Counted from the first letter of the stretch, positions 1 through 5,852 are shown. The stretch: 5,891 bases of DNA from Thermoplasmata archaeon (GCA_021163175.1 JAGGXG010000094.1:1-5891); one strand, 5' to 3'. Numbers and translations: made by a program. Notes: generated by a model not told the origin, from the letters alone.

Positions 1-287
1 AGCCAGGTGCAGGCAGTAATCCCCCTTCTGTTTTAGGTGGCATTCGTCTTTGCGTCCCACCCCCGGGCGGTCCCAGGCAGCCGATCCCGGTGTTTGGACT
101 TGCTCCGGGCAGGAGGCCGTTTCACCAGCTCCCATGGCAACGTCATTCGCAGGAAATCATCCTCGCCATGGGCTGTGGCGTTTCTGCTCCTCCTGGCGGC
201 GCTCTCGCGCCGGCTTTTACGCCCCCGGCCTGGGAATGAGGGGGGTATTTCCTCGGTTTCCCCGTGAGCCACCCACCTGCTCCTGGC
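1..287 (-). ncRNA. rnpB: RNase P RNA (archaeal, probably type A), 3' end at window edge
   Basis: This is the catalytic RNA of RNase P, which removes 5' leaders from precursor tRNAs together with archaeal Rpp proteins. Read on the minus strand, it contains GAGGAAA followed by a C-run (CR-I, about 241-254), AGCAGAAACG (CR-II, about 180-190), GGTGAAACGG (CR-III, about 116-126), GGAGCAAGTCCAAAC (CR-IV, about 88-103) and AGACGAATG followed by ACAGAAGGGGG (CR-V, about 21-50). The ends pair as P1: GCCAGG-A-GCAGG (287-276) with CCTGC-A-CCTGGC (13-2), an 11-bp helix with one A-A mismatch. Other visible helices are CCCATGGC/GCCATGGG in the specificity domain (about 134-173) and CGGCGC-GAGA-GCGCCG (about 199-214). 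The predicted length of about 286 nt suits the family. Base composition is much richer in G+C than the neighbouring genes. The P4 helix is atypical (see findings). The mature 3' end and terminator may lie just outside the window. The identification is firm; the exact ends are inferred from P1. Confidence 0.95.
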
Positions 288-305
288 AATTTTTATAATG
301 GCAGG

Positions 306-318
306 ATATTTTTATTTT
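306..318 (-). promoter_or_regulatory. TATA box of RNase P RNA gene
   Basis: The minus strand reads AAAATAAAAATAT, an archaeal TATA-box-like sequence. Its centre (about 312) is 25 bases upstream of the first base of the P1 helix (287), the expected distance between TATA box and transcription start in archaea. It overlaps the TAA stop codon (312-314) of the upstream lipoprotein gene. Read-through from the surface operon is also possible. Confidence 0.65.
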
Positions 319-1259
319 GCGATGCTTGCATTGCTTATTTCAAACCACAGCTCACCATCCTTTCCCTTTGTGTTATACGCATGGCAATCCTTGGTTATAT
401 TGAAGTTACTGTTGAGATAAATACCTCCATATTTGCTTGCTGCCCTGTAAATTCCAACTATGTCCATGCTTGGTAGTCCATCTGCATCGAGTGGTTTTCT
501 TTCCTCCCCATTATCCAAATCCACAACCGTTATTGATAGCGAGTTTGATAAATTGTCCGGGATGCCGCGATCATCTAAATCAAGAGTGCAGCTATAATTC
601 AAACTATAATTTTTTCCCACTATAACGGGAGGAAGTTTAAATGCATGTGATGATGCATCGCTACTAACATTTATTTCTATTTCCAGAATTTTGTCATTTG
701 AGCCATCCATCATCGACCATATCTTCAATCCCTTTATCGTGATATTTATTTTTAAGTCACTTAGCGGATCTTTATCATATCCATCTTTCACTCCATCTCC
801 ATCAACATCTGGATTCTGAAGATATTCTCTGATTTTTTTATCGTCTACTCCACGCTTTTTATAATATTCTATCTCGCCATAATCGCCCTGCCAAGCAGGA
901 AAGTTATCGTCATCGATATCATCATATGGTTTTAATGGATCTGTGTGATATGCTCTTGCTTCTTCATAATCTGTTAAGCCATCTCCATCTGTATCTTTTT
1001 TATTTGGGTCCGTGGCGCCGCCTGGCATCATTAATTCTTCATAATCTGTTAAGCCATCTCCATCTGTATCTTTTTTATTTGGATTCGAAGAAACATGATA
1101 TGTTGTTACACTTGTTTGTCCTGGATATATGACTCTTACTTCCCATCCTTCCTTTTCTATGTTATCTGGCAGGCCATCCCCATCGCTGTCTTCTTTTATG
1201 CAACCTGTAAAATTTATTGCTATAAATATGGCAACGAATATTGCAGCAACTTTTTTCAT
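312..1259 (-). CDS. Secreted lipoprotein with thrombospondin type 3-like calcium-binding repeats
   Basis: This 315-residue protein is probably a surface lipoprotein and the third gene of the surface operon. Residues 1-19 are a signal peptide ending in a lipobox (F-T-G-Cys20), so Cys20 is the likely lipidated residue. Short Asp-rich loops of the DxDGDGLxD type follow at residues 24-35, 64-75, 89-100 and 151-162. They resemble thrombospondin type 3 / EF-hand-like loops, and the first (DGDGLPDNIEKEGWEV) recalls the calcium-binding region of anthrax protective-antigen-type toxins. Each should bind Ca2+. Residues about 168-315 look like a beta-rich, possibly C2-like domain (inferred), with several N-x-S/T sequons consistent with extracellular glycosylation. 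The ATG overlaps the upstream stop as ATGA, implying coupled translation. Two of the loops are encoded by an exact 48-base repeat. No enzymatic motif is visible; binding, adhesion or Ca2+-dependent assembly is inferred. Confidence 0.88.
   Translation of the reverse strand: MKKVAAIFVAIFIAINFTGCIKEDSDGDGLPDNIEKEGWEVRVIYPGQTSVTTYHVSSNPNKKDTDGDGLTDYEELMMPGGATDPNKKDTDGDGLTDYEEARAYHTDPLKPYDDIDDDNFPAWQGDYGEIEYYKKRGVDDKKIREYLQNPDVDGDGVKDGYDKDPLSDLKINITIKGLKIWSMMDGSNDKILEIEINVSSDASSHAFKLPPVIVGKNYSLNYSCTLDLDDRGIPDNLSNSLSITVVDLDNGEERKPLDADGLPSMDIVGIYRAASKYGGIYLNSNFNITKDCHAYNTKGKDGELWFEISNASIAK
960..1082 (-). repeat. Exact 48-bp direct repeat within the lipoprotein gene
   Basis: Bases 960-1007 and 1035-1082 are identical over 48 bases, with a 75-base (25-codon) period and a dissimilar 27-base spacer. 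On the minus strand each copy covers PNKKDTDGDGLTDYEE, one calcium-binding loop with its flanks. Identity at silent positions points to recent duplication or gene conversion. The period keeps the reading frame, so copy-number changes would be tolerated. Confidence 0.95.
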
Positions 1260-2809
1260 TTTAATTTTTTAAGCAATTTGGCTTTATCAGCTTTTCTTTG
1301 CATTTCTAACTTCGCTTTGCTTACCATGGAATCAATTCTTTTCTCTATAGCCATTGCCTCCATTTTTATTCTATTTCTTATCTCCTTTCCCATTCTCTCT
1401 ATCCTTAATTTTTCTCCCTCAACCACTCTCTTATTATTTTTTATATCCATCATCACTCTTTTTATTGAAATCTCATCGGGCTCTATTAAAATGAGGCGGT
1501 TTTCATCGATGAAATATTTTGGCATGGAAGGCAATGAAAGTTTTTTGGGCTTTGGCGGGTAATCTGGCTTGGTAAGGATAGGCTTATCAATAGTGATTAA
1601 TTTGCTTCCTTCCTTCCATTTTTTCTCTATTTTTTGCTTCCATTTTTGATATTCTTCGTCTATCAATCTTTTTTCTTCCTTCCATTCTTTCTCCAGTTCT
1701 TCCCAGCTTTTCTCCCATGCTTTCTCTATTTTTTCTTTCAGCTTTCTTTCTTTCTTTTCTTTCAATTTTCTCAATTTTTCCAGCTCTTTTTCTTTTTTAT
1801 GTTCCTCGTTGCAATAATAACGGGCTGAAAGCCATTCTTCTTTCATTTCTTTCAATCTCTTTTTTCTTTCCTTCTCATCCAATTTCTTTAGCTCTTCCGC
1901 TTCCTCCTTCCATGGTTTTGGAATGAAATTGCACGGATTGTTGTAATGGTAAGAAAACGCAAGTAATGCGGCAATGATTAATATGGAAGGCATTGTGGTG
2001 GCAATGGCAACAACCTGAGCTGGCGTGAAATGAAAGCCTTCCATTGAAACAATCATTGCAACAAGTTTTGGTGATGTTCCTTCTGCTCCAACTCTTATCC
2101 TTAGAAGGTAGCTGGAATATTGTAAATATGTGCTCTCATGGGGTGTGGCAAAATATATATAGGTTGTTGCCTCTCCTCCAGGAGGGATGATTAAAACAGG
2201 ATCAGAAAATGTTATTTTCCATCCTGGTGGTAAATATTCTGGTTCAAGATAGAATCTATCTTCATAGTTTCCAAAATTTCTAACTGTGATTGGAACACTA
2301 TATATGTCATCCTGTCTTGCCTTTAGGAATGGCTCTTCTATCCTTGCATCAAATGAATGATATTGGGTTGTTTTAACCTGAAATGTGTAGTTGCCATGAT
2401 GCCAGAATCCATATATGTCTCTGAATCTTCCATAAACATGAATGTATGCAAAGTTCGAAGGCCTTGCCCCAGCCTCCACATTTACAACTCCAAATTTTTT
2501 CTCACTCGGGTAAAAATAGGTGTGCGTTGGCTCAACATATGCTGTCCAGCCTTCGCCTTCCACTTTCACTCTAAATTCTGTCCAGAATGCATATAAATTT
2601 GATTGGAAATATCCCCCATTATAGAATTTGAATTTGAAAGAATAGTGTCCCAGCGGCTCAACCTCCGCAACAGCGGGACCAACTGGCTCTATGACCAGAA
2701 ACATTAAAGCTGGAAAATGCTCATTACCTTCATCATCCTGAGCGGAAGAAAAACCAATAAAAGGAGAAATAAGAATGAGGAGGACAAAGGCAAGAGCAGC
2801 AAATCGCAT
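1256..2809 (-). CDS. Single-pass membrane protein: beta-sandwich ectodomain and long charged coiled-coil cytoplasmic tail
   Basis: I do not recognise this 517-residue protein as a named family. Residues 1-23 form a signal peptide (likely cleavage after SSA). Residues about 35-150 form a beta-rich domain. Residues about 155-256 form a second one with FGNYEDRFYL, PPGWK and IIPPGGEA, which resembles Ig-like NEW3/NPCBM-associated domains. A transmembrane helix (about 263-288) follows, then KPWK, which fits a positive-inside cytoplasmic side. The 229-residue tail has a Lys/Glu-rich helix (about 300-400, with regularly placed Trp), a Pro/Lys linker (about 401-431) and a second charged helix (about 444-517). 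The start lies one base after the stop of the PGF-CTERM gene, and the end overlaps the lipoprotein start by four bases. The ectodomain resembles that of the preceding gene. A structural link between surface and cytoplasm is inferred. Confidence 0.88.
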   Translation of the reverse strand: MRFAALAFVLLILISPFIGFSSAQDDEGNEHFPALMFLVIEPVGPAVAEVEPLGHYSFKFKFYNGGYFQSNLYAFWTEFRVKVEGEGWTAYVEPTHTYFYPSEKKFGVVNVEAGARPSNFAYIHVYGRFRDIYGFWHHGNYTFQVKTTQYHSFDARIEEPFLKARQDDIYSVPITVRNFGNYEDRFYLEPEYLPPGWKITFSDPVLIIPPGGEATTYIYFATPHESTYLQYSSYLLRIRVGAEGTSPKLVAMIVSMEGFHFTPAQVVAIATTMPSILIIAALLAFSYHYNNPCNFIPKPWKEEAEELKKLDEKERKKRLKEMKEEWLSARYYCNEEHKKEKELEKLRKLKEKKERKLKEKIEKAWEKSWEELEKEWKEEKRLIDEEYQKWKQKIEKKWKEGSKLITIDKPILTKPDYPPKPKKLSLPSMPKYFIDENRLILIEPDEISIKRVMMDIKNNKRVVEGEKLRIERMGKEIRNRIKMEAMAIEKRIDSMVSKAKLEMQRKADKAKLLKKLK

Positions 2810-2810
2810 A

Positions 2811-3752
2811 TTACTTTTTCCTTCTAATCAGGAATATGGATAGCAATGCAATTGCTGCCACCATTGATATTGCATCGAATCCTGGAACATAGAATCCTTT
2901 GTTCTTTGCCAGGAAATACTGCGTAACTTCATTTGTGTTTACGAGCTCTATTTCATTCTGGCTGCGCTGCCATGTGTTGCCCTGCTTGACGAAATATGGG
3001 GCCTCGCTTGTCGCTTTTGCTGTTATTGCAAAGTTCTGCCATGTGTTTGCGTAGGATATTACAGGGCCATGCGGGGTTGTTATCGTTACCGTTACAGTGG
3101 CATAAGGATAGGTTTCCTCTCCAGCTTTCTTTGGCTCAATATAGACTGTGGAAGGACTTATCACATATTTCCAGCCAGACGGCGGTTGTTTGGCAGGCGT
3201 TATGCTTACAGCGACTCTTGTATTTCCATAGTTTATGATATCGAAGGAAAATGGAAGCTCGCGATCTGGAGCCGTTCTTTCTATTGGCTTTGCAGCTCTT
3301 ATGCCTATCTCTGTAAATGGATTGTAGCCAACAAGTATTTCGATCTTTCCACTATCTATCTGGCGGAATGCTCCTCCTGATATAAGATGCCCGGTTAACT
3401 CTACAGTAACCTTTCCACTTGTTCCAGCCTGGACATCATTCTGGGATACCTGCATTATAAGGTTAACATTTCTCGACTCATCTGGTTTTAATGTGAAAGT
3501 GGGCGTGGACGGCACAACGGTGAGCCAGCTTGGATTGTCCACAACATCAACTTCAACATATATTGGCAAGTAACCAAAGAAATACGGCTGATATGAAATT
3601 GTTAGAGTTGCCTGAAGCTGTCCATATCTTTCCACATATCCTATTCCAATATCAGAAGTAGCATTTATTTTTCCCCATGGAAGCGCTGATGCATTTTGTA
3701 CGGTCAATATAGCAAATACAGCAAATACCAATATAATGCTTTTCTTAAACAT
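2811..3752 (-). CDS. PGF-CTERM-anchored secreted beta-sandwich protein
   Basis: This 313-residue surface protein opens the three-gene operon. Residues 1-23 are a signal peptide (cleavage likely after ASA). Two beta-rich Ig-like domains follow, about 35-142 and 143-250. The second carries NYGNTRVAVSI, PPSGWK and VYIEP, as in NEW3/NPCBM-associated domains. The C-terminus has V-PGF (residues 290-292), a hydrophobic helix (about 294-309) and a basic RRKK end. That tripartite layout is the PGF-CTERM sorting signal, which archaeosortase A recognises, replacing the helix with a lipid anchor. The protein is therefore expected to sit on the outer face of the membrane. The start is preceded by a purine-rich GAGAGGGAT ribosome-binding-like stretch (3757-3765) and a TATA box. 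Its ectodomain seems paralogous to that of the next gene. No catalytic motif is visible; the precise role is unknown. Confidence 0.9.
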   Translation of the reverse strand: MFKKSIILVFAVFAILTVQNASALPWGKINATSDIGIGYVERYGQLQATLTISYQPYFFGYLPIYVEVDVVDNPSWLTVVPSTPTFTLKPDESRNVNLIMQVSQNDVQAGTSGKVTVELTGHLISGGAFRQIDSGKIEILVGYNPFTEIGIRAAKPIERTAPDRELPFSFDIINYGNTRVAVSITPAKQPPSGWKYVISPSTVYIEPKKAGEETYPYATVTVTITTPHGPVISYANTWQNFAITAKATSEAPYFVKQGNTWQRSQNEIELVNTNEVTQYFLAKNKGFYVPGFDAISMVAAIALLSIFLIRRKK

Positions 3753-3755
3753 TTT

Positions 3756-3796
3756 AATCCCTCTCGTATTTTGTTATTAGCTTATTTATATTTATT
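3756..3796 (-). promoter_or_regulatory. Promoter and ribosome-binding-like site of the surface operon
   Basis: The minus strand shows an A-run followed by AAATATAAATAA (about 3782-3793), a strong archaeal TATA-box-like sequence. Its centre is about 36 bases upstream of the ATG at 3752, predicting a leader of roughly ten bases. GAGAGGGAT lies 4-12 bases upstream of the ATG and resembles a degenerate Shine-Dalgarno sequence. It is the only promoter-like signal in the 51 bases before the operon. Confidence 0.6.
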
Positions 3797-3803
3797 TTTT
3801 TCC

Positions 3804-4064
3804 TCATTCTTCCTCCTCTTCCTCCTTGGGCATTTCTACTCTTTCCGGGAAATAACTCAATATTATTATATCTCCTACTGCAGAAACCCATCTATATGGA
3901 ACACCGATATCATGTCCACCTTCCACAAGCTCTCTGTTTGTGTCTGTAATGATTAGCTTATCCACTCTCTTTGCATCTATGTCCAAAAGCACATTTCTTA
4001 CCTCTCCAACATACTTCCCTTTGTTCGTATAAACCGGCAGATTTATGAAGGATGTCACTTCCAT
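3804..4064 (-). CDS. Small PRC-barrel domain protein with poly-Glu tail
   Basis: This 86-residue protein is essentially one PRC-barrel domain: FINLPVYTNKGKYVGEV (residues 6-22), VLLDIDAKRVDKLIIT (25-40), and VPYRWVSAVGDIIIL (55-69). This is the typical order of a beta strand, a G-x-x-hG-x-h turn, and the x-PYxxhxxhGDxhhL end. Stand-alone archaeal PRC-barrel proteins of this size are widespread; some (CdpB in haloarchaea) act in cell division with SepF, others are uncharacterised. The C-terminus ends in PK followed by six Glu, an acidic tail outside the domain. No signal peptide or membrane segment is present, so it is cytosolic. The gene follows the radical SAM gene by 36 bases and precedes the surface operon by 51 bases, with TATA-like sequences in both gaps, so it may be transcribed alone. 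A division or scaffolding role is inference from the family only. Confidence 0.88.
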   Translation of the reverse strand: MEVTSFINLPVYTNKGKYVGEVRNVLLDIDAKRVDKLIITDTNRELVEGGHDIGVPYRWVSAVGDIIILSYFPERVEMPKEEEEEE

Positions 4065-4088
4065 TTTACCACAAAGTTAATATTAAAT

Positions 4089-4102
4089 CGATTTAAATAA
4101 TT
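4089..4102 (-). promoter_or_regulatory. Possible TATA box of the PRC-barrel gene
   Basis: The minus strand reads TTATTTAAATCG. Its centre is about 31 bases upstream of the PRC-barrel ATG, and it overlaps the stop codon (4101-4103) of the radical SAM gene. It would give a near-leaderless transcript. A second AT-rich stretch, TTTAATATTAA (about 4079-4089), is too close for a leaderless start. The region is generally AT-rich, so this call is tentative. Confidence 0.4.
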
Positions 4103-5123
4103 ATGGTATTATTTCGGTCGTATTGTTATATGGTGGATACCTTATTTTTTCCATATGTTTTTCCAGCTTATCTTCATATTTTTTTATTTCATCTATCAAA
4201 AATTTTGTCACCTTGCATATCTCATTAAATCCCTCCTCGCCCCACAACCTTTCCTTATATGCAAATAAACACCTTCCCCCACATATCTTATAATATTCAC
4301 AACTCTTGCAGGGCTCACCTATCTTTATTTTTTTATACCCATTAAAATCTCCCAGAATGTTCCATTTGAACTCATAAGCTATTGGACAGGCCAAAATTTT
4401 TCCTTCAGGTGTGATTGCAAAAGCAGTGCTGCCCGCCCCGCATGGCGGGATGGTGGCATCGCTGGAAAACATCCTTGTTGCTATTCCCATAAATGGCACT
4501 ATACCAAGTGGCTTGCTTTCCAAGCTATCCACCCATTCTTTTACCAGTTTTTTCAATCCCGGCATGTAGCTTTCCTTTGCCCATTTTTTGAATTCATTCA
4601 AATCCCACAAATTGCTCCATACAACATCGAGCTGCCAGTGAACATATGGAAAAAATTGCAGCAAATGTTTGGCGTCCTTGTATATATCTGTTTTATACGA
4701 TGCTGTCATTCTTGCTATTATCTCACCTTTAAAGTTATTCTCCTTTAAATAATTTAAAGCTCTCATTGCAGCATCATAACAGCCATTGCAACGATAAAAA
4801 TCTGTTATTTCTTTTCTTCCATCTATGGAAATGAGGATACTGTCTAATCTATGTATGTGGTGGTGTAGCCTCTTTATGAAAAACCCATTTGTTTGCAAAA
4901 CAAACCTTTTTGCTGGAATGGCATAAAGCATTTCTTTAACAATTTTATCTTTTAGGAGAGGCTCTCCACCGTAAAAGGCGACTATGGCGTCTTTATCCTT
5001 AGATATAAAATTTACCAATTCTTCCATCTCGTATTGCGGTTCATCTGCCATACATGGTATACTCCCTCCACAATATTTGCAACTAAGATTGCATTTTGGG
5101 GTCGTTATTATAATCCAAAGCAT
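4101..5123 (-). CDS. Radical SAM/SPASM protein, putative peptide-modifying enzyme (AF1577-like)
   Basis: This 340-residue enzyme carries the radical SAM motif Cys11-x3-Cys15-x2-Cys18, which holds the SAM-binding 4Fe-4S cluster, and FYGGEP (50-55), the SAM-binding GGE motif. The C-terminal part has Cys228-x12-Gly241-x4-Cys246, then Cys272-x2-Cys275-x5-Cys281-x3-Cys285, then Cys303. That is exactly the SPASM seven-cysteine spacing for two auxiliary clusters. From memory, the segments FVLQTNG (74-80), SIDGRKE (99-105) and HWQLDVVWS (162-170) resemble the archaeal AF1577 family, annotated as putative peptide-modifying enzymes. SPASM enzymes usually modify ribosomally made peptides or proteins. 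The start codon lies one base beyond the stop of the HTH-ACT gene, so the two are probably co-transcribed. Unusual additions are Cys112-x2-Cys115 and the HHHIH stretch (87-91). The substrate is unknown. The superfamily is certain; the family assignment is likely. Confidence 0.92.
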   Translation of the reverse strand: MLWIIITTPKCNLSCKYCGGSIPCMADEPQYEMEELVNFISKDKDAIVAFYGGEPLLKDKIVKEMLYAIPAKRFVLQTNGFFIKRLHHHIHRLDSILISIDGRKEITDFYRCNGCYDAAMRALNYLKENNFKGEIIARMTASYKTDIYKDAKHLLQFFPYVHWQLDVVWSNLWDLNEFKKWAKESYMPGLKKLVKEWVDSLESKPLGIVPFMGIATRMFSSDATIPPCGAGSTAFAITPEGKILACPIAYEFKWNILGDFNGYKKIKIGEPCKSCEYYKICGGRCLFAYKERLWGEEGFNEICKVTKFLIDEIKKYEDKLEKHMEKIRYPPYNNTTEIIP

Positions 5124-5124
5124 A

Positions 5125-5625
5125 TCAGTATGTTACAATCCCTTTTACTCCTTTCGCTTTCTTGATTTTTTCTATCATTACTCCTTTCAATGGCTTCTCA
5201 GTTATTATATAGAGGCGGGGCTCTTCCTTCAAAACATAATCATCAACTATGGCCTGCCTTATGCTTATATTTTCATTTGCAATCATTCTTGCCACATCTG
5301 CCAATATGCCAGGCATGGAGGCATCCTTCGGTATTATTTCTATAACACCCCATCCAACGATGCTTGCAACTTCTTTAAAATTGCAAGTTGGCATCAGATT
5401 CGAGAAAAATTCCCTCAGTTCCTCATGTTTCATTATTGTATCTGCTGTCATTATGATTGCTCTTCTGTCCACTTTCAATGCTCTCGCCATTTTAGATGCT
5501 GATAGCTCTATCTCCCCACAATAAATCTTGCCATTCTTTACGGATAAACCATAAGAGAGCATGGCAGCCACAACTTTTTGTTGAGCAGGATATTTTTCAA
5601 AATATGAATAAATTTTTTTCCACAT
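5125..5625 (-). CDS. HTH-ACT domain regulator, predicted amino-acid-metabolism regulator (COG2150-like)
   Basis: This 166-residue protein probably senses a small ligand, such as an amino acid, and regulates transcription. The N-terminal part (about 10-75) is helical and contains LSASKMARALKVDRRAIIMT (41-60), a helix-turn-helix-like segment. The C-terminal part (about 92-165) reads as an ACT domain: VIEIIPKDASMPGILADVA (94-112), then NISIRQAIVDDY (119-130), then PRLYIITEKPL (136-146). Order and length match the archaeal family described as predicted regulators of amino acid metabolism containing an ACT domain. The start ATG is supported by a TATA box 24 bases upstream and by in-frame stops before it. 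It precedes the radical SAM gene by one base, hinting at co-expression, perhaps in response to amino acid supply (inferred). Target genes are not evident. Confidence 0.87.
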   Translation of the reverse strand: MWKKIYSYFEKYPAQQKVVAAMLSYGLSVKNGKIYCGEIELSASKMARALKVDRRAIIMTADTIMKHEELREFFSNLMPTCNFKEVASIVGWGVIEIIPKDASMPGILADVARMIANENISIRQAIVDDYVLKEEPRLYIITEKPLKGVMIEKIKKAKGVKGIVTY

Positions 5626-5643
5626 ATTTACATAATCGCAATC

Positions 5644-5654
5644 ATTTTATAAAT
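5644..5654 (-). promoter_or_regulatory. TATA box of the HTH-ACT / radical SAM operon
   Basis: The minus strand reads ATTTATAAAAT, close to the archaeal TATA consensus. Its centre (5649) is 24 bases upstream of the ATG at 5625, so transcription should begin at or next to the start codon. No Shine-Dalgarno sequence precedes the ATG, consistent with a leaderless mRNA. Confidence 0.65.
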
Positions 5655-5751
5655 GTTGTTGCATATAAATCAGCAATCGATAAAATTTGGTGTGATAACG
5701 TAACAAATGCCCATGCTTTTCCATATAAATCTGGGGAATGCTTACGGTATC

Positions 5752-5766
5752 GATAAATAAAAATTA
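5752..5766 (-). terminator. U-rich terminator after tRNA-Ser
   Basis: Directly after the tRNA 3' end the minus strand reads AATTTTTATTTATC. Archaeal transcription commonly ends at such T-rich tracts without a hairpin. The remaining bases up to the HTH-ACT gene hold only promoter-like sequence. Confidence 0.55.
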
Positions 5767-5768
5767 GG

Positions 5769-5852
5769 CGCTGGGAGCAGGATTTGAACCTGCGTGGGCT
5801 TGCGCCCAGCGGCTCTCGAGGCCGCCGCCTTTCCGGGCTAGGCTATCCCAGC
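5769..5852 (-). tRNA. tRNA-Ser, anticodon CGA
   Basis: The minus strand folds into a complete 84-nt tRNA that reads UCG serine codons. The acceptor stem is GCTGGGA/TCCCAGC with discriminator G, the usual serine identity base. The anticodon arm is GCGGC-CTCGAGA-GCCGC with anticodon CGA. The long variable arm TGGGC-GCAA-GCCCA marks a class II tRNA, and the T arm is GCAGG-TTCAAAT-CCTGC. There is no intron. The 3' CCA is not encoded (the gene is followed by CCTA), so it must be added by CCA-adding enzyme. All stems are fully paired and G+C-rich. Confidence 0.97.

Noticed and set aside
33..298. Open reading frames on both strands across the first 300 bases
   Set aside because: The stretch is RNase P RNA; its conserved regions and pairings explain the sequence, and the predicted peptides are Arg/Ser/Pro-rich products of G+C-rich DNA.
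289..298. TATA-like TTATAAAAAT on the minus strand
   Set aside because: It ends only two bases before the P1 helix of RNase P RNA, too close for a TATA box of that gene; the element at 306-318 has the right spacing.
960..1082. Possible CRISPR-like repeat pair
   Set aside because: Only two copies, in frame within a coding region and encoding Ca2+-binding loops; there is no array or leader.
1095..1562. Plus-strand ORF of 155 codons
   Set aside because: It lies antisense to the lipoprotein and transmembrane genes, and its Phe/Leu/Ser-rich product is what Lys/Glu codons give on the opposite strand.
4984..5502. Plus-strand ORF of 172 codons
   Set aside because: It is antisense to two well-supported genes (radical SAM and HTH-ACT), and its product shows no recognisable domain.
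5647..5724. Minus-strand 25-codon ORF (MEKHGHLL...), considered as a peptide precursor for the SPASM enzyme
   Set aside because: No ribosome-binding site, and its end overlaps the TATA box of the HTH-ACT gene; its composition lacks the Cys, Gly or Thr pattern expected of a modified core peptide. It cannot be excluded, but nothing supports it.
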